DNA of 64,000 nucleotides from Hericium rajendrae (taxonomy: Eukaryota > Basidiomycota > Agaricomycetes > Russulales > Hericiaceae): positions 1,922,001-1,986,000 of the forward strand of contig CM065888.1 in the NCBI GenBank assembly GCA_033439255.1, in the 5' to 3' direction. Each line of letters begins with the position of its first letter. The stretch's first letter is position 1. Below the pieces are notes generated by a model. It saw nothing but the letters and a program-made list of their open reading frames with translations, searched no databases and was not told the origin of the DNA. Of the stretch, positions 1-10,389 are shown in pieces. A program made the position numbers and the translations under genes.

Positions 1-936
1 GTGCACACATGCCTGCACATAGCTCTACCTGTACATGATGTGTACTATTGTGCATGTGTGCACTGTTTGAACTTGTAATATACTTGATTGTACTAGTAGC
101 TGTATGAAATATAATTGATTTTGGCTTTATATCTCTTGTACCTAATTGATCTGAGACAGTACTAATAGCAGGGATCATAGTAGGGACCATATAGATCAGA
201 GCAAGCCTTTGAATTTATATGATTTGTACAAGAACTATAGCTATCCTTCAGAAACATGTAGCACTATATAGTGTCCAACTACTATTATGATAGCTATGAT
301 AGGCCTCATAGTCTTACATAGTTGAGAACTGTGGTAGCATAAATAGTGATAGACCTTATAGTGCTATGATAAAACATATAGATCAATACTGGGCTATATG
401 AAATTTCAATTTTTCAGATGATACACACTACACCGACTCATATATGCACTCTTGGCTCACATTTTTTGACCTATGCATACTTTTGTTAATCTGCTTACAC
501 ATGTATCAACCTATGAGCATCACAACAAACTTATGTATGCTTCTACTACCTCATACATTTCCTGTTAGCCTGTGCACCTTCTATTGATTTGTATGCATTG
601 CTGCTAGCACCAAAGGCAGAATTTGATTTCTATATTTGGATTTTTTTCTGACTTTTACAAAAAATAATATAAATCATACCAGTTTTTTTTAATAGAGCTT
701 ATATCTCTTCAATGTATAATCTAGTCAGTATTTTTCTATTTTACATGCATAAAATACTATAAAAATTGAATTCTTACCTTCAAACCATATTTTGTATACT
801 GGCAGAAATTAGTGACCAAATATGGCAACTACTTTCTGGTAAAATTGCCTGTCGATTAGCATGAAGGTTTAGAGTAACAAAAAACTTATACAAATGCCTG
901 AGAGCATCAATTGTGCAAACATCACTTTAAGTATAT

Positions 937-2483
937 TAGGGTTCAACACAAGTGCACTCGTGGGTGACCTAGATCTGAACTTGCAGGTATTCTATCTGTC
1001 CAAGGTGCTGACCTGGATCCATGCAGATTTGCACCACTGGGTGATCTGGAGCTGCAGGTCAGGTATCTGTGACATCACAGGTCACTTGCAAGTCAGTTGG
1101 TCTTAAAGTTGTGTCTCACTTTTACGATGCCCTCCTCTTTGTTTCTTCATCTTAATCCTCCCCTTTTCACCATATCTCCTCAATTCAATGGCAGGATGGG
1201 TGTTATGGAGATTCGAGAGGCTTCTAGGTGAGTCCAAAAGCCTTTTATTTCATTGTACTATACTGATCTCAGAAGTCTTACTCGATAACAGGCAAGGCTC
1301 TCATTTTTCACTGTTCTTCGACAAGTTTCATGATGTTTGATGGGTTTTATGACATCCCACCATTTTTTGACATCATCCACCATATCTCGTGTACCATCTG
1401 TGCTTCTTCCATCGTCCTCATCAACAGGTCAACCAGCCAACCGGCCCTCACCCATCTTCGACAACCAGCACTCATGTGCACCAGAGATTTAATTCCCACT
1501 CACAACAGTAAGAGCATGCACAGTGCCAGTCTAGCGCTGCAACTGCAAGGCTCACAATGCCTGTCAGGTCTTGTTGCTACAGCATTGTTGCTACAACAGC
1601 AAGGCTTGACATCTTTTTGCTGATCATCTGAGCAGTGCCTAGCATGCCTCAACAATGCGCAGTTGTCCACAAACAGCTTTGCATATCCTTGCATGTCTGA
1701 GACAGTGTACATCTACCAATACATGCCCTGCCAGCATACACATTTTTGACTGCATGCCCCCACCATCCCATAGTCCATTGCTCAAACTACATGTGTGCAT
1801 TCGTGCCCATGGACATCACACATGCCACTATGCATGCTGTCATATCATTCGTCTGACAGAAGCCCAATGTGAGGCAAGTTTTATATGCCATCAGTGCTAT
1901 TCAACAATCAAAATGCACCCTCCCCAGTCTCATTCCCAATTTTCATCCAAGCTGGTGATGTCATTTGTGTGTGCATGCCCACAGCTATGCCAGTACACCA
2001 GCACCCACATATGCTCCCCTTGCACATGTGCTAGCCCATGTGCACACACATACTCAAAGCTGCCCCACCGACATGCACATGCCCATGTTGATGCCACAAG
2101 TATGTCGCATGCAGCCTTTTGAATCCATGTCTTGCTTGTGGACTTTGTACACTTCATAGGTATGACAAGATATAGTGATAATGGACATATGTGATTGGAG
2201 CTGTAAGTTAGTGTTGGCAGATGACATATAGTATGTAGTTAGTTAGGGATCATGACATATAGATTTGAACTTTGCAATATAATATGTTAACCAAAATAAA
2301 GTTTGGATAGCAGGTTACCCAAAGGTCACTCACAGGTCAATGGGTTTGAGCACAACTTTGATCTGGATTTGTACAGGTCTCAGCCACCAGGTGATCTAGA
2401 TCTACAAGTTAGATATCTGCAGGTCAATTTCGTGGGTATACCTGTGTTGACCTACAGGTGACTCTGACTCGTGTCGAACCCTA
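937..2483. mobile_element. hAT-like non-autonomous element, copy 1
   Basis: The element begins TAGGGTTCAACAC and ends GTGTCGAACCCTA, an imperfect terminal inverted repeat of 13 bp with one mismatch. It is flanked by AAGTATAT (929-936) and AAGCATAT (2484-2491), an 8-bp target duplication with one substitution. In the second copy (50029-60076) both flanks are AAGCATAT exactly. An 8-bp duplication with a TAGGG terminus is typical of the hAT superfamily. Both ends are dense in AGGTCA/TGACCT motifs. There is no transposase; the short ORFs inside are not convincing genes. Confidence 0.75.
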
Positions 2484-2520
2484 AAGCATATAAAAAAACA
2501 CTATTTAATCTAATTCAATC

Positions 2521-2766
2521 ATGAGTAGTTCAGCTCCTACCTCTGATAACTCTATATTTTCTGCTATGTTATATATCTTAGTACCTTATTATATATATAA
2601 TCTGGTATGTAATACAGTACACACTTGTCATATCTTATTATACTCAGCTCGATATATGATATACACTATTATATATACTTATATTATAAATACTTGTAAT
2701 ATCTACAATTATAATAGTAGTCTAGTTGTATGTCTAATCAAACAAGATTCAAGATTGAATATATGA
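2521..2766 (+). CDS. Small ORF of unknown function (81 aa), possibly a gene remnant
   Basis: An ATG-initiated frame begins MSSSAPTSDNS and then runs through very AT-rich, hydrophobic, Tyr/Ile-rich sequence. The same frame is conserved in the second copy at 60114-60359 with a handful of amino-acid changes. The first eleven residues look like a real protein start, but the rest looks like decayed or low-complexity DNA. I recognise no domain. It lies just downstream of the hAT-like element and may be the first exon of the gene that element entered. It could equally be a chance frame. Confidence 0.25.
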   Translation: MSSSAPTSDNSIFSAMLYILVPYYIYNLVCNTVHTCHILLYSARYMIYTIIYTYIINTCNIYNYNSSLVVCLIKQDSRLNI

Positions 2767-2824
2767 TCAATGTCAAACATTGTATTGTTGAACAAAGCCA
2801 ATGGCCAATCACGTGATCAATAGC

Positions 2825-3602
2825 AGACCTTGTTCGGCCGCACAAGGTCTGGTGGCTGTGCTTAGCTTATGTCAGCAGTAGTTGATGTTGCGCTCTTTGC
2901 TCTCTCTTCTTTTCTTCAGATAGCTTTGAAGTCAGTGTGATACTACCAGTAGTGCACACTGACTACAAGGCTTGGACACGCCCAGTCCCCATCTGCAGCG
3001 AGTTGCGGCTGAGGTGTCCAATGATGGTGTAGGGCCATCACCAACTTTCTGCTGATGATGTGGCATAGAGATCAGGCCATAGAGCTCTCAATACCACATC
3101 AATCAGAATGAGTTAAAGCTTGTTAGAATCAGATTTACAATAGCTCTAGAATAGTGCCACAAACAACAAAATAGCATGACAAAATGCTGACCTATTGGAC
3201 TATATGTCTATGATGATGTGGCAGACTGTTTGCTTTATAGCTCTGCTAATACTGCATGAATCATGATGTATGAGGGCTTGTTGAACTCAGATTTACAATA
3301 GCTTTCTAACAATACAGTGTACAACATCATAGCACCATTGGTTGTTGAGATAGGAGACAATACTGTTTTGCTAATATAGCATATAAATCGAAGAATATCT
3401 CTGCTTACAGTGATCTGATTTTTGTATTCTAAATTGGGTTGGAAAGATGTAATCCAAGGTATATGAACACAATTTACCATTTGTCGATTGATTGCTTTGT
3501 TGCAGAGCTATAAAGCAATCACTGTATACAGTGTATTGGCTCTCTAAGCGACTTATGCTTATGTAAGCAGGCGCTAAGACCTTGTTCGGCCGCACAAGGT
3601 CT
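2825..3602. repeat. Segment bounded by two identical 26-bp quasi-palindromes
   Basis: Identical 26-bp quasi-palindromes (arms AGACCTTGT and ACAAGGTCT around a CGGCCG core) lie at 2825-2850 and 3577-3602. A third copy is at 60418-60443. Between the first two are degenerate direct repeats, for example a CTTGTT...CAGATTTACAATAGCT block seen twice (about 3120 and 3270). These resemble the internal repeats of the LTR element at 33534-36853. The palindromes may be element termini. No protein-coding frame is supported. Confidence 0.45.
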
Positions 3603-3772
3603 TGTAAGATCACATGACCGAGTCTCAGGACCCACTGCTACCGATAAATTGCATTTTTTGCTCATTTTATCAATAAACAGTATGTACATTTGTTTGCTGT
3701 GTATCATTTTAGTGGCTGTATCTTTCTATAAGCAGTAAATTGTGTTGGAGACCAGCTTTCTGGTATATTTGG

Positions 3773-4300
3773 ATGCATTTGAGAACAAGTGAATCGGTCG
3801 AGTACTGATTAAGTTAGCTGGAGTTCAAGCATTCTAGGGGAAAATGCAGAAACAATTCGCATTCTGCGAGTTTTGCACCGATCCTGACGTATGACGTACT
3901 GTCAGAAAGCTATCAATAAGTAGATTCTGATGCATTTTAGAACGAGTAAATTGGTTGAGAATTGGCCTAGTTAGCTAGGGTTCAAGCATTTTAGAAGAGG
4001 AAAAAAGAAACACTTTGCATTCTGTGAGTTCTTAACCGATTTGGATGCATGAAGTATGGTAGCAAAGCTATAAGTAAGTAGATTTAGACGCATTTGAGAA
4101 TGAGTAAATTGGTGAAGAATGGACTGAGTTAGCTCAAGTTCAAGTGTCATAGAGGGAAAATGTAGAAATTCATTGCATTCTATGAGTTCTGCACAGATCA
4201 GGATGCAAAAAATACTGTCAGAAAGCAATAAATGAGCAGATCCAGATGCATTTGAGAACAGGTGAATTGGTTGAGAACTGATCAAGTTACATTAAATCAA
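3773..4300. repeat. Tandem repeat, about 158-bp unit, 3.3 copies
   Basis: Units begin near 3773, 3931, 4090 and 4248 with GCATTT(T/G)AGAA and share a TTCAAG block, a GCATTCT(G/A)(C/T)GAGTT block and a CTGTCAGAAAGC-like end. Units are about 75-80 percent alike by eye. 4301-4458 shows no gene or repeat that I can support. Confidence 0.7.
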
Positions 4301-4458
4301 CAAAGTTTGGCTAGAGCTGGAGTTGAACCTGCAAACTCGTTAGATTGAAGATATGTGATTATATAAGCCAACTGCCTAATGGGCATCGTCATCGTTTTGG
4401 TGTCGTTTTCACTATGAAAAGGCGGTATAGAGTAAACGATTCTAAGGAATCGTAACTA

Positions 4459-4749
4459 CATCAGGAAAAGGGGAAATGTCTGACTGTCTGACTGTCTGAC
4501 AGTTGTCTGAAATGTCTAAACTTCTGACCCACATATGGATGGAATTACATATAGATTATTATTATATAGAGCTCAGATAGACTCAGACTTCAGTCTGACA
4601 TCAGACAAAAATGTCTGAAAGGCACTTGACGATAGGGACCCGTCTAATTGGTCTGATTGTCTGATCATCTGGACCAGACAGAACCAGACAGAATCAGATC
4701 AGATTAGACAAAGTCAGACACCATTCAGACAAATGCTGGTTTACTGATG
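4459..4749. mobile_element. 291-bp MITE of the CATCAG family
   Basis: It starts CATCAGGAAAAGG and ends GGTTTACTGATG. The interior is packed with TCTGAC/TCAGAC pentamers. The flanks are TA on the left and CA on the right, so the expected 2-bp duplication is imperfect or mutated. Confidence 0.6.
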
Positions 4750-5067
4750 CATGTTGTGCTGTGACAGTATCAACATTACGAAATTATCTGGATCGTATGT
4801 GAGCGACGGTCCGATCAACCACGTCACGCGTTTGGATTGAACGTCTCCGCATCTGTTCGAGACCGTGTTTCACTCGTGTTTGTCCCGCATCATCCCTTAC
4901 TGAAGCTCCACCGACTGGCTGTGTACTGTTCCAACTCTTGATGTCTAGTTGTCAGCTGGAGACCAAACCTAGTAAAAGAAAGAGATCAGTGGTTTTGGCA
5001 GGCCAGTAGCATTTTCATCACTGAACCTGAACTTGCTCTCTCTCACCAAGTCCTAGAAGCACGTGAG
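4750..5067. other. Unassigned spacer
   Basis: This 318-bp stretch has higher GC than its neighbours and no ORF, repeat or terminus I recognise. It may be remnant host DNA or an unrecognised element fragment next to the chromovirus LTR. Confidence 0.4.
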
Positions 5068-5490
5068 TGTCAAGACTTGGTCGTAGACAGCAGAGAACCA
5101 CTCAAGTCACCAGCAATAATGGGAGCGAGAGAGCAGAGAGTGACTAGCAGTGCAGTGACCTGTATTGGAGGTACAGTACAGCACAGACAAAATGGACAAT
5201 CTAGGGAAATAAGCAAGTGACAGGGAGCCTATAAGTACTGGAGTGACAATGAGAAAAGAACAATGGACACCATAATGGGTCCAACAATAGAGTGAGAACA
5301 ATGGTGGCTGAATGGAGAACAATGGAAGGGAGAACAATAGGATGTCCCAAAGGGGAACAAGGGTATGGGTGAAGAATAGCCCTAGGTCATGTGAGGAAGT
5401 GAACATGTGATGGGGCTGCTGGAGCACATCACGGATGCAATGCCTTGATGGCAGAGAAGAAGGCGGAGAGAAATGGAGTGATCCGTGACA
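5068..5490 (-). repeat. LTR of a Ty3 chromovirus (3' LTR of a minus-strand element)
   Basis: The LTR runs from TGTCAAGACTTGG to GATCCGTGACA, giving TGTCA...TGACA termini. Read on the minus strand it follows directly after a purine tract (AGAGAGGGGGTGA, complement of 5491-5503), the position expected for a polypurine tract. Its left end and a CTATAAGTACTGGA segment match the solo LTR at 57830-58211, which has CTATATATACTGGA, a likely TATA box. A GGGGAACAAGGG motif also occurs in both. The matching 5' LTR is not in the window. Confidence 0.75.
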
Positions 5491-5514
5491 TCACCCCCTC
5501 TCTAAGATGCACTT

Positions 5515-5886
5515 TCACCTGGAGTGCGTGATGAGCATGGATGGGGTCAAGGTACATGAGTCCACAAAGATTGGGAGTCTTGGGTGCATGCAGATGGTGA
5601 GTGTAGAAGTCAGTGATTGCACCATGGGCATTGGAAAGAGAGGTACATAAAAGCTACTGATTTTCTGAATCAGGGTAGCCTGCCCATTAATGAGATATTC
5701 AATGCCATGTTTGTTTCGGGTGAGATGAGCATCAAGGACAGACTCAACTTCATGTTCTTCCTCGCCCTCCACAAGGTCAGGTGGTGGTGCAGGGAAGTTG
5801 GGACCATGAGCATCAGTTTCCTTGTAAGGAGACAACAGGGACATGTGGAACACTGGGTGGATACGCCAGGTGGGCAGCAGCTTCAG
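5515..5886 (-). pseudogene. Ty3 chromovirus integrase C-terminus and chromodomain remnant
   Basis: Continuing the minus-strand integrase past a stop near 5887, the translation keeps the typical VFHMSLLSPY motif and an acidic linker. It then has a chromodomain start (EHEVESVLDAH...GIEYLINGQ), where most family members read YLVKWKGY. The second half of the chromodomain, with its aromatic cage residues, has decayed. The chromodomain is characteristic of chromoviruses, where it targets integration to modified histones. It ends just before the polypurine tract and the LTR. It is clearly non-functional. Confidence 0.75.
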
Positions 5887-6648
5887 TCAATAAGAGACTG
5901 GGCCCAGGATGTCAGTAATTTTGAAAGGTCCCAGGCATCGATCAGCAAGCTTAGCTTTGGGCCACATGGTCTTGATGTTCTTGCTATCAAGCCAGACCTT
6001 ATCACCAACCTGGAAGCAGATGGTGTCATGCATATGGTCCTGGTTGTTGTGCTTCATAAGGTCAGCAGCTGTTTGAAGGCTGGCCTGGACCTCAGTGTGA
6101 AGCTGTTCAAGATGACAAAAGTGATCCTCAACAGCAGGTGTAGACGATGTGGGGTTGACAGTAGGGATGGCAGTGGAAATATAGCCGAGAAGCATTTCAA
6201 ATGGAGCTCGATTAGTGGTGCTGTGGATATGGTGGTTGTGCGAGAACTCAGTATAAGAGAGCCATTGGACCCAATCATCCTGATGGTAGTTGCAGAAGGT
6301 GCGAAGGAACTGCTCGAGTTCTTGATTGATGTGTTCAGACTCACTGTCAGTCTGTGGATGATAGGCAGTGCTGAGGGAAGATTTGATATCAAGTTTGTCA
6401 AAGATGCCATGCATGACTTTGCCTGTATACTGTGGGCCACAGTCAGAGATGAGGCATTCCCAGAGGCCATAGTTCCGATAAATCCTGTCAAAAAGGATGT
6501 CGACTGTGCCATCACTGGTAATAGTCTCTTTACAAGGAGTAAAAGAGACGTGCTTTGTAAAACGGTCGACAACCACATTGATGAAGTCATAGCCTTGGCA
6601 TTCTGGGAGTTTGACGATGAAGTCCGAGGTAATGTCTTGAAAAGGACA
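5887..6648 (-). pseudogene. Ty3 chromovirus integrase catalytic core (DDE)
   Basis: The minus-strand translation starts at CPFQDITSDFIVKLP with the first catalytic Asp. It continues with VVVDRFTKH, then ISDCGPQYTG (second Asp), AYHPQTDSESEHINQELEQF (Glu), and APFEMLLGY. This is the Ty3 integrase core that inserts cDNA into the genome. The frame is open here, but the gene is cut from its zinc-binding N-terminus by the MITE at 6649-7029. Stop codons elsewhere make the polyprotein dead. Confidence 0.9.
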
Positions 6649-7029
6649 CATCAGGAACCTTGACAACTTTCTGATTGACCTGCGGCCATCTGATAGCATC
6701 TGTCAGAACTCGTGTGAGTGAAATCAGATGAATCAGATGGTATAAGCCAGCATCAGACACTATCAGACACTATCAGTTTGTTGGACCTCAAGCTGAGCTC
6801 AGAAATTTCTCAGAATGCTCTCAGTTTTATGTAAATTTTGGATATCAGAAATTATGCTATAGTGGATAGTTAGAGATGGATAACTACTATAGCTAACAAT
6901 AGATATTAACTCTTAAATATATAAGCTGAATCAGATATCGTCATTTGAAAAGTAATCTCAGACAGATTAGATCCTACAGTAGGGTTAGAAACTGTCAGAC
7001 TCATCAGAAAATTGTCAACCTTCCTGATG
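6649..7029. mobile_element. 381-bp MITE of the CATCAG family inside integrase
   Basis: It begins CATCAGGAACCTTGAC and ends GTCAACCTTCCTGATG, with inverted-repeat halves rich in CAGAT/ATCTG. It interrupts the integrase frame between the zinc-binding domain and the DDE core. The flanks are CA and TA, a 2-bp duplication with one change. Confidence 0.85.
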
Positions 7030-7875
7030 TAGGTGGGGATGGCATTGGGAATTGTTTCAACATGAGGGTGGTGATTTTGAACCTTGGTGGCCTGACAGGT
7101 AGCACAGCCATCAACATAATCACGAATGAAGACAGACATACCGGGCCACCAGTAGTTGTGACTGAGGAGCTCATAGGTCTTGTAGCATCCTGGGTGACCA
7201 GCCATGGGTGTGTCATGATGCAGCTTGACAATGTCCCAGCGAAGATCCTTGTTAGCAGGGATGTAGACCTTGCCACAAAAGAGAATGAGGCTATCCTTGT
7301 AGTTTCATTCTTGGAGGTTCTTGACGAAGGAGCAAGGACCGTTGTTCAGGATCACATCAAGGGCTTGAACGACCTCAATGTCCTTGGTCTTGGCATTGCG
7401 AATGCATTGGTGAAGATTAGCATTGCCAATGGACTTGACAGCAGCTAGACGTGTAGCACAGATCTAGAAGTACTTGGGGTCAAGGAGGACATGATCAGAG
7501 TTGTCATCATCCACCCCCTCTCTATGGTCAGGTCATCTCGACATGGCATCTGGCTGGTGATGAATACCAGGCTTGTGAATCAAGGTGAAGTCAAAATAAG
7601 TGAGGAAGAGAGCCCAGTGAGCCTGATGATGACTCAGCTTTTGGGCAGACTTGAAGTATTCCAGGTTCTTATGATCAGTCCAGATCTCCACAGTATGAGG
7701 AGAACCTTCCAGGTAGTGGCACCAGGCTTTGAGAGCATGGATGATGGCTAGGAGTTCCTTGTCATAGATGTCGTAGTTGCATTCAGGGGCAGTGAAGGTC
7801 TTGGAGATGTAAGCAACCAGGTGCCATTGCTCGTCCTCCCTGTGCTGGGATAGGATACCTCCTGTGACATACTCG
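7030..7875 (-). pseudogene. Ty3 chromovirus RNase H end and integrase HHCC domain
   Basis: Minus-strand translation gives RNase H motifs (WHLVAYISKT, IYDKELLAIIHALK, TDHKNLEYF and a tether ending IHHQPDAMSRRPDH). It then gives the integrase zinc domain with GHPGCYKTYELL and CATCQATK, the HHCC ligands. RNase H removes the RNA strand during reverse transcription. The reading is interrupted on one side by the Tc1 element and on the other by the 381-bp MITE, and it contains several stops. The order matches a standard RT-RNaseH-integrase polyprotein. Confidence 0.85.
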
Positions 7876-7877
7876 TA

Positions 7878-9181
7878 GTTACCAAAAGTAATGATAATTA
7901 CTTAAGCATCACGTGACACATTGTCTTTTGTCCGAGATGAAACAAATGTTCTACTCATTGACAGTACCTCCAATCTCATCATGATTGTTAAACATGTCTA
8001 TTCCAAAGTATTTATGAGGTTAAAAACCAGTATGTCCTCCTTTTGCTTTCAGAACAGCCTCCACTCTATCTGGCATGCCCTTGATGTGCCTATCAACTTC
8101 TTCTGTGGTAAGTGCACCCCATGCAGTATATACAGCAGCTTTTAGCTGCTCAAGGGTATTTGGAGGATGTGGAAGAGCACGTATATGGGTCTTGAGATCA
8201 TGCCAAAGAGGCTCTATAGGATTGAGATCTGGGGAAGATGATGGATGGGAGAAGCGCTGGATTGAATGACTGGTGAGCCAAAGATTTGTTGATTTGCTGG
8301 CATGTGATGGTGCATTGTCCTGCTGAAACTTCACATAACCCCTCAGCTTGCCCATCTCCATATAAAAATCCTTCAAAAAGGGCTCCAGGACCTGTTCTTG
8401 ATATCGCTTGGAGTTCATCCCTCCTCCCTTCCCACCAGGGTACTCCAATGCAACTAGTGGCCCCTTCTGCCCCTGCATGATGCACCCCCACACCATAACA
8501 CGAACAGAGGACTGCTTGAAGGTTGGGACAACACAATCCTCCTGAAGAACTTCATTCGGACGTCGTGTAACGTACACCCGACCGGAGGTGTCACCAATAT
8601 AGATGTAGCACTCATCTGACCAGATAATATGTCCCCAATCCTCCCCTGTCATCTGCCGATTATCCCGAGCCCACCTCATCCGAGCCTTCTTCTGCTCCTC
8701 ACGAAGGTAGGGCACCTTTTTTGCAACATGCCGGTGATAGCCTTCCTCATCCAAAATTCTTCGGACGGTGCTTGAGCTGATTTCTGGTTCGACCGACTTC
8801 CCAATGATGGCAAATGGTTCTCGACGGTGATTTCGAGCTTCTCGCACTACCTGACGCTTGGTACGCTCCGTGACCATTGGTGGACGGCCGCTTCGTGGTA
8901 AGGAATGAGTGGATCCTGTTATTTCGTACTTGTGAAAGAGATGGTAGGCAGTCGGCAAGGGGATGTTTTCTTGATCGGCTGCTTCGGAGATAGTGGCACC
9001 AGATTTAATAGCACCGATAAAGTGATTTTTTCTCGGGGTATCATGCCGGGTATAATGAGCTCTGATAAGCGGCATATGAAGGGGTATGGTGTGGAATTGC
9101 GAGTGGTAAACACGACACAGTATGGTGCCAGCTCACGACGCGTCGCACGTCGCTTACATAATTATCATTACTTTTGGTAAC
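7878..9181 (-). mobile_element. Tc1/mariner transposon, apparently complete
   Basis: The 23-bp terminal inverted repeats match perfectly: the left end starts GTTACCAAAAGTAATG and the right end closes CATTACTTTTGGTAAC. The element is flanked by TA at 7876-7877 and 9182-9183, the hallmark TA duplication of Tc1/mariner. It holds one intact transposase gene on the minus strand. It lies within the RNase H region of the chromovirus, and removing it together with one TA joins the protein reading across the gap. It is 1304 bp, a normal size for an autonomous Tc1 element. Confidence 0.95.
8020..9075 (-). CDS. Tc1-type DD34E transposase
   Basis: This 351-residue uninterrupted frame starts with ATG at 9075-9073. 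The N-terminus (residues about 20-66) forms the helix-turn-helix DNA-binding region and carries a GRPP motif at 63-66, like the GRPR hook of paired-type transposases. The catalytic triad is visible: Asp154 in WSDECYIY, Asp253 in QQDNAPSH and Glu288 in PDLNPIEPLW, with 34 residues between the last two. The enzyme excises and reinserts the element at TA sites. Full length, an intact triad and matching inverted repeats suggest recent arrival and possible activity, in contrast to the broken retroelement around it. Confidence 0.95.
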   Translation of the reverse strand: MPLIRAHYTRHDTPRKNHFIGAIKSGATISEAADQENIPLPTAYHLFHKYEITGSTHSLPRSGRPPMVTERTKRQVVREARNHRREPFAIIGKSVEPEISSSTVRRILDEEGYHRHVAKKVPYLREEQKKARMRWARDNRQMTGEDWGHIIWSDECYIYIGDTSGRVYVTRRPNEVLQEDCVVPTFKQSSVRVMVWGCIMQGQKGPLVALEYPGGKGGGMNSKRYQEQVLEPFLKDFYMEMGKLRGYVKFQQDNAPSHASKSTNLWLTSHSIQRFSHPSSSPDLNPIEPLWHDLKTHIRALPHPPNTLEQLKAAVYTAWGALTTEEVDRHIKGMPDRVEAVLKAKGGHTGF

Positions 9182-9183
9182 TA

Positions 9184-10071
9184 CAAGTAGTCTGAGGCAT
9201 CGACCTCAATCAGGTAGGGTTTGTATGGGTCAGGCATGATAAGGACTGGAAATGAGGTGAATGCAGCTTTAAGAGCCTCAAAGGCATGTTGACATTCAGC
9301 AGACCAGGTCTAAGGATGGTCTTTCTTGGTAAGGTCGAACATGAGGTGGGTGACTTTGGAGAAGTCCTGGATGAAATGCTGATAGAAATTGCCAAAGCTG
9401 ACAAAGGACTGAACGTCCTTGACATTACGGGGGGCAGGCCACTCAGCGATGTCTGCAACCTTGACAAGGTCCATGGTGAGCATGTTATGGGAGACAATGA
9501 GACTGAAAAACTCAACTGAGGGCTGCTCAAATGAGAACTTCTCTGGCTTGAGAAAGAGGTCATTGTCCTGGAGGTGTTGGAGGATCTTGTGCACAAGGTT
9601 GCAATGTTCTTTGAGGGTTTCAGTGAAAATGAGGATATCGTCCATGTAGATGATGACTTTGCCCATGTCGATGAGATCCTTGAAAAGTTCATTCATCATT
9701 CTTTGGAATGTGGCAGGGGAGTTCGTAAGGCCAAAAAACATCACCAGGGGTTCAAAGAGACCATGGTTAGTCTTGAAGGTGGCTTTTCATTCATCGCCCT
9801 CTTTGATGCGAATGTTGTTGTAACCCCAGCAAACATCCATCTTGAAGAAGACCTTGACACCCTTGAGCTTGTCGATGAGTTCAGAGATAAGGGGCAGAGG
9901 GTATTCATTCTTGATGGTACCTTTGTTGAGGGTACGATAGTCCTGGACAGGGTGCAGTTTTCCATCTTTTTTCTTGATAAAGAAGAAGGGACTTGCCATA
10001 GGGGATTTAAAAGGATGGATGTAGCCTTTCTTGACCTGGTCATCAAGGAATGAATTGAAGTCCTTCTGCTT
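9184..10071 (-). pseudogene. Ty3 chromovirus reverse transcriptase
   Basis: Minus-strand translation begins [21 protein letters not shown] and contains [43 protein letters not shown], the catalytic IIYMDDILIF (the YxDD box) and connection-domain motifs up to the start of RNase H (PYLIEVDASDYL). It is broken by an in-frame TGA after GDE (expected Trp) and a TAG after KKDHP. Both are G-to-A-type changes. The 5' side is cut by the hairpin MITE at 10072. Confidence 0.9.
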
Positions 10072-10271
10072 CATCAGGAACCCTTGGAACTTTCTGATTG
10101 TCTGATTTTAATCTGATTCAATTTGATTCAATCTGATTGAAATCTGATTGATCTGTAATCTTTTTACAGATCAATCAGATTAATGTCAGATCAATCAGAT
10201 TAATATCAGATTAAATCAGACTGAAATCAGATTAAAATCAGACAATCAGAAAGTTTCAAGGGTTCCTGATG
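10072..10271. mobile_element. 200-bp near-perfect foldback MITE
   Basis: The ends are CATCAGGAACCCTTG and AAGGGTTCCTGATG. Nearly the whole element is one long inverted repeat of TCTGATT-type motifs around a centre near 10160, so it would fold as a hairpin. It interrupts the chromovirus pol just upstream of the reverse transcriptase. The flanks TT and TG give at best an imperfect 2-bp duplication. Confidence 0.8.
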
Positions 10272-10389
10272 TGGCCACATGCTCAGCCAGTTTCTGAGCA
10301 TCATGTGGTAAAAGAGCGACAGATACGGATGGTGTGTTGGTAGTCTGAGTCATCGTCCAGTGGGGGTGGTGTGTCCCAGTCAGAAAGAA
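10272..10389 (-). pseudogene. Chromovirus pol remnant upstream of the RT domain
   Basis: This is a short coding-like remnant (minus-strand reading ...PHDAQKLAEHVA) lying between the hairpin MITE and the terminus of element B. The rest of the chromovirus 5' half is absent, presumably displaced beyond element B. It contains a local inverted repeat around CTCAG...CTGAG. Confidence 0.4.

Larger units (their letters stand above)
1..2926. repeat. Large dispersed repeat unit, copy 1
   Basis: This stretch aligns base for base, with scattered substitutions and small indels, to 49091-51257 plus 59753-60515. It begins before the window. Positions 1-420 end in a CATAG/CTATG-rich tract closing on ...TTTTTCAGATG, which resembles the right end of the young element at 51260-59750, so this part is probably an old copy of that family. 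421-936 is AT-rich with no ORF I can support. 937-2483 is a hAT-like insertion present in both copies, so it predates the duplication. The unit is poor in CG dinucleotides. Confidence 0.8.

Noticed and set aside
5617-6663. 348-codon plus-strand ORF
   Set aside because: It is antisense to the Ty3 integrase core, whose DDE motifs are clear on the minus strand.
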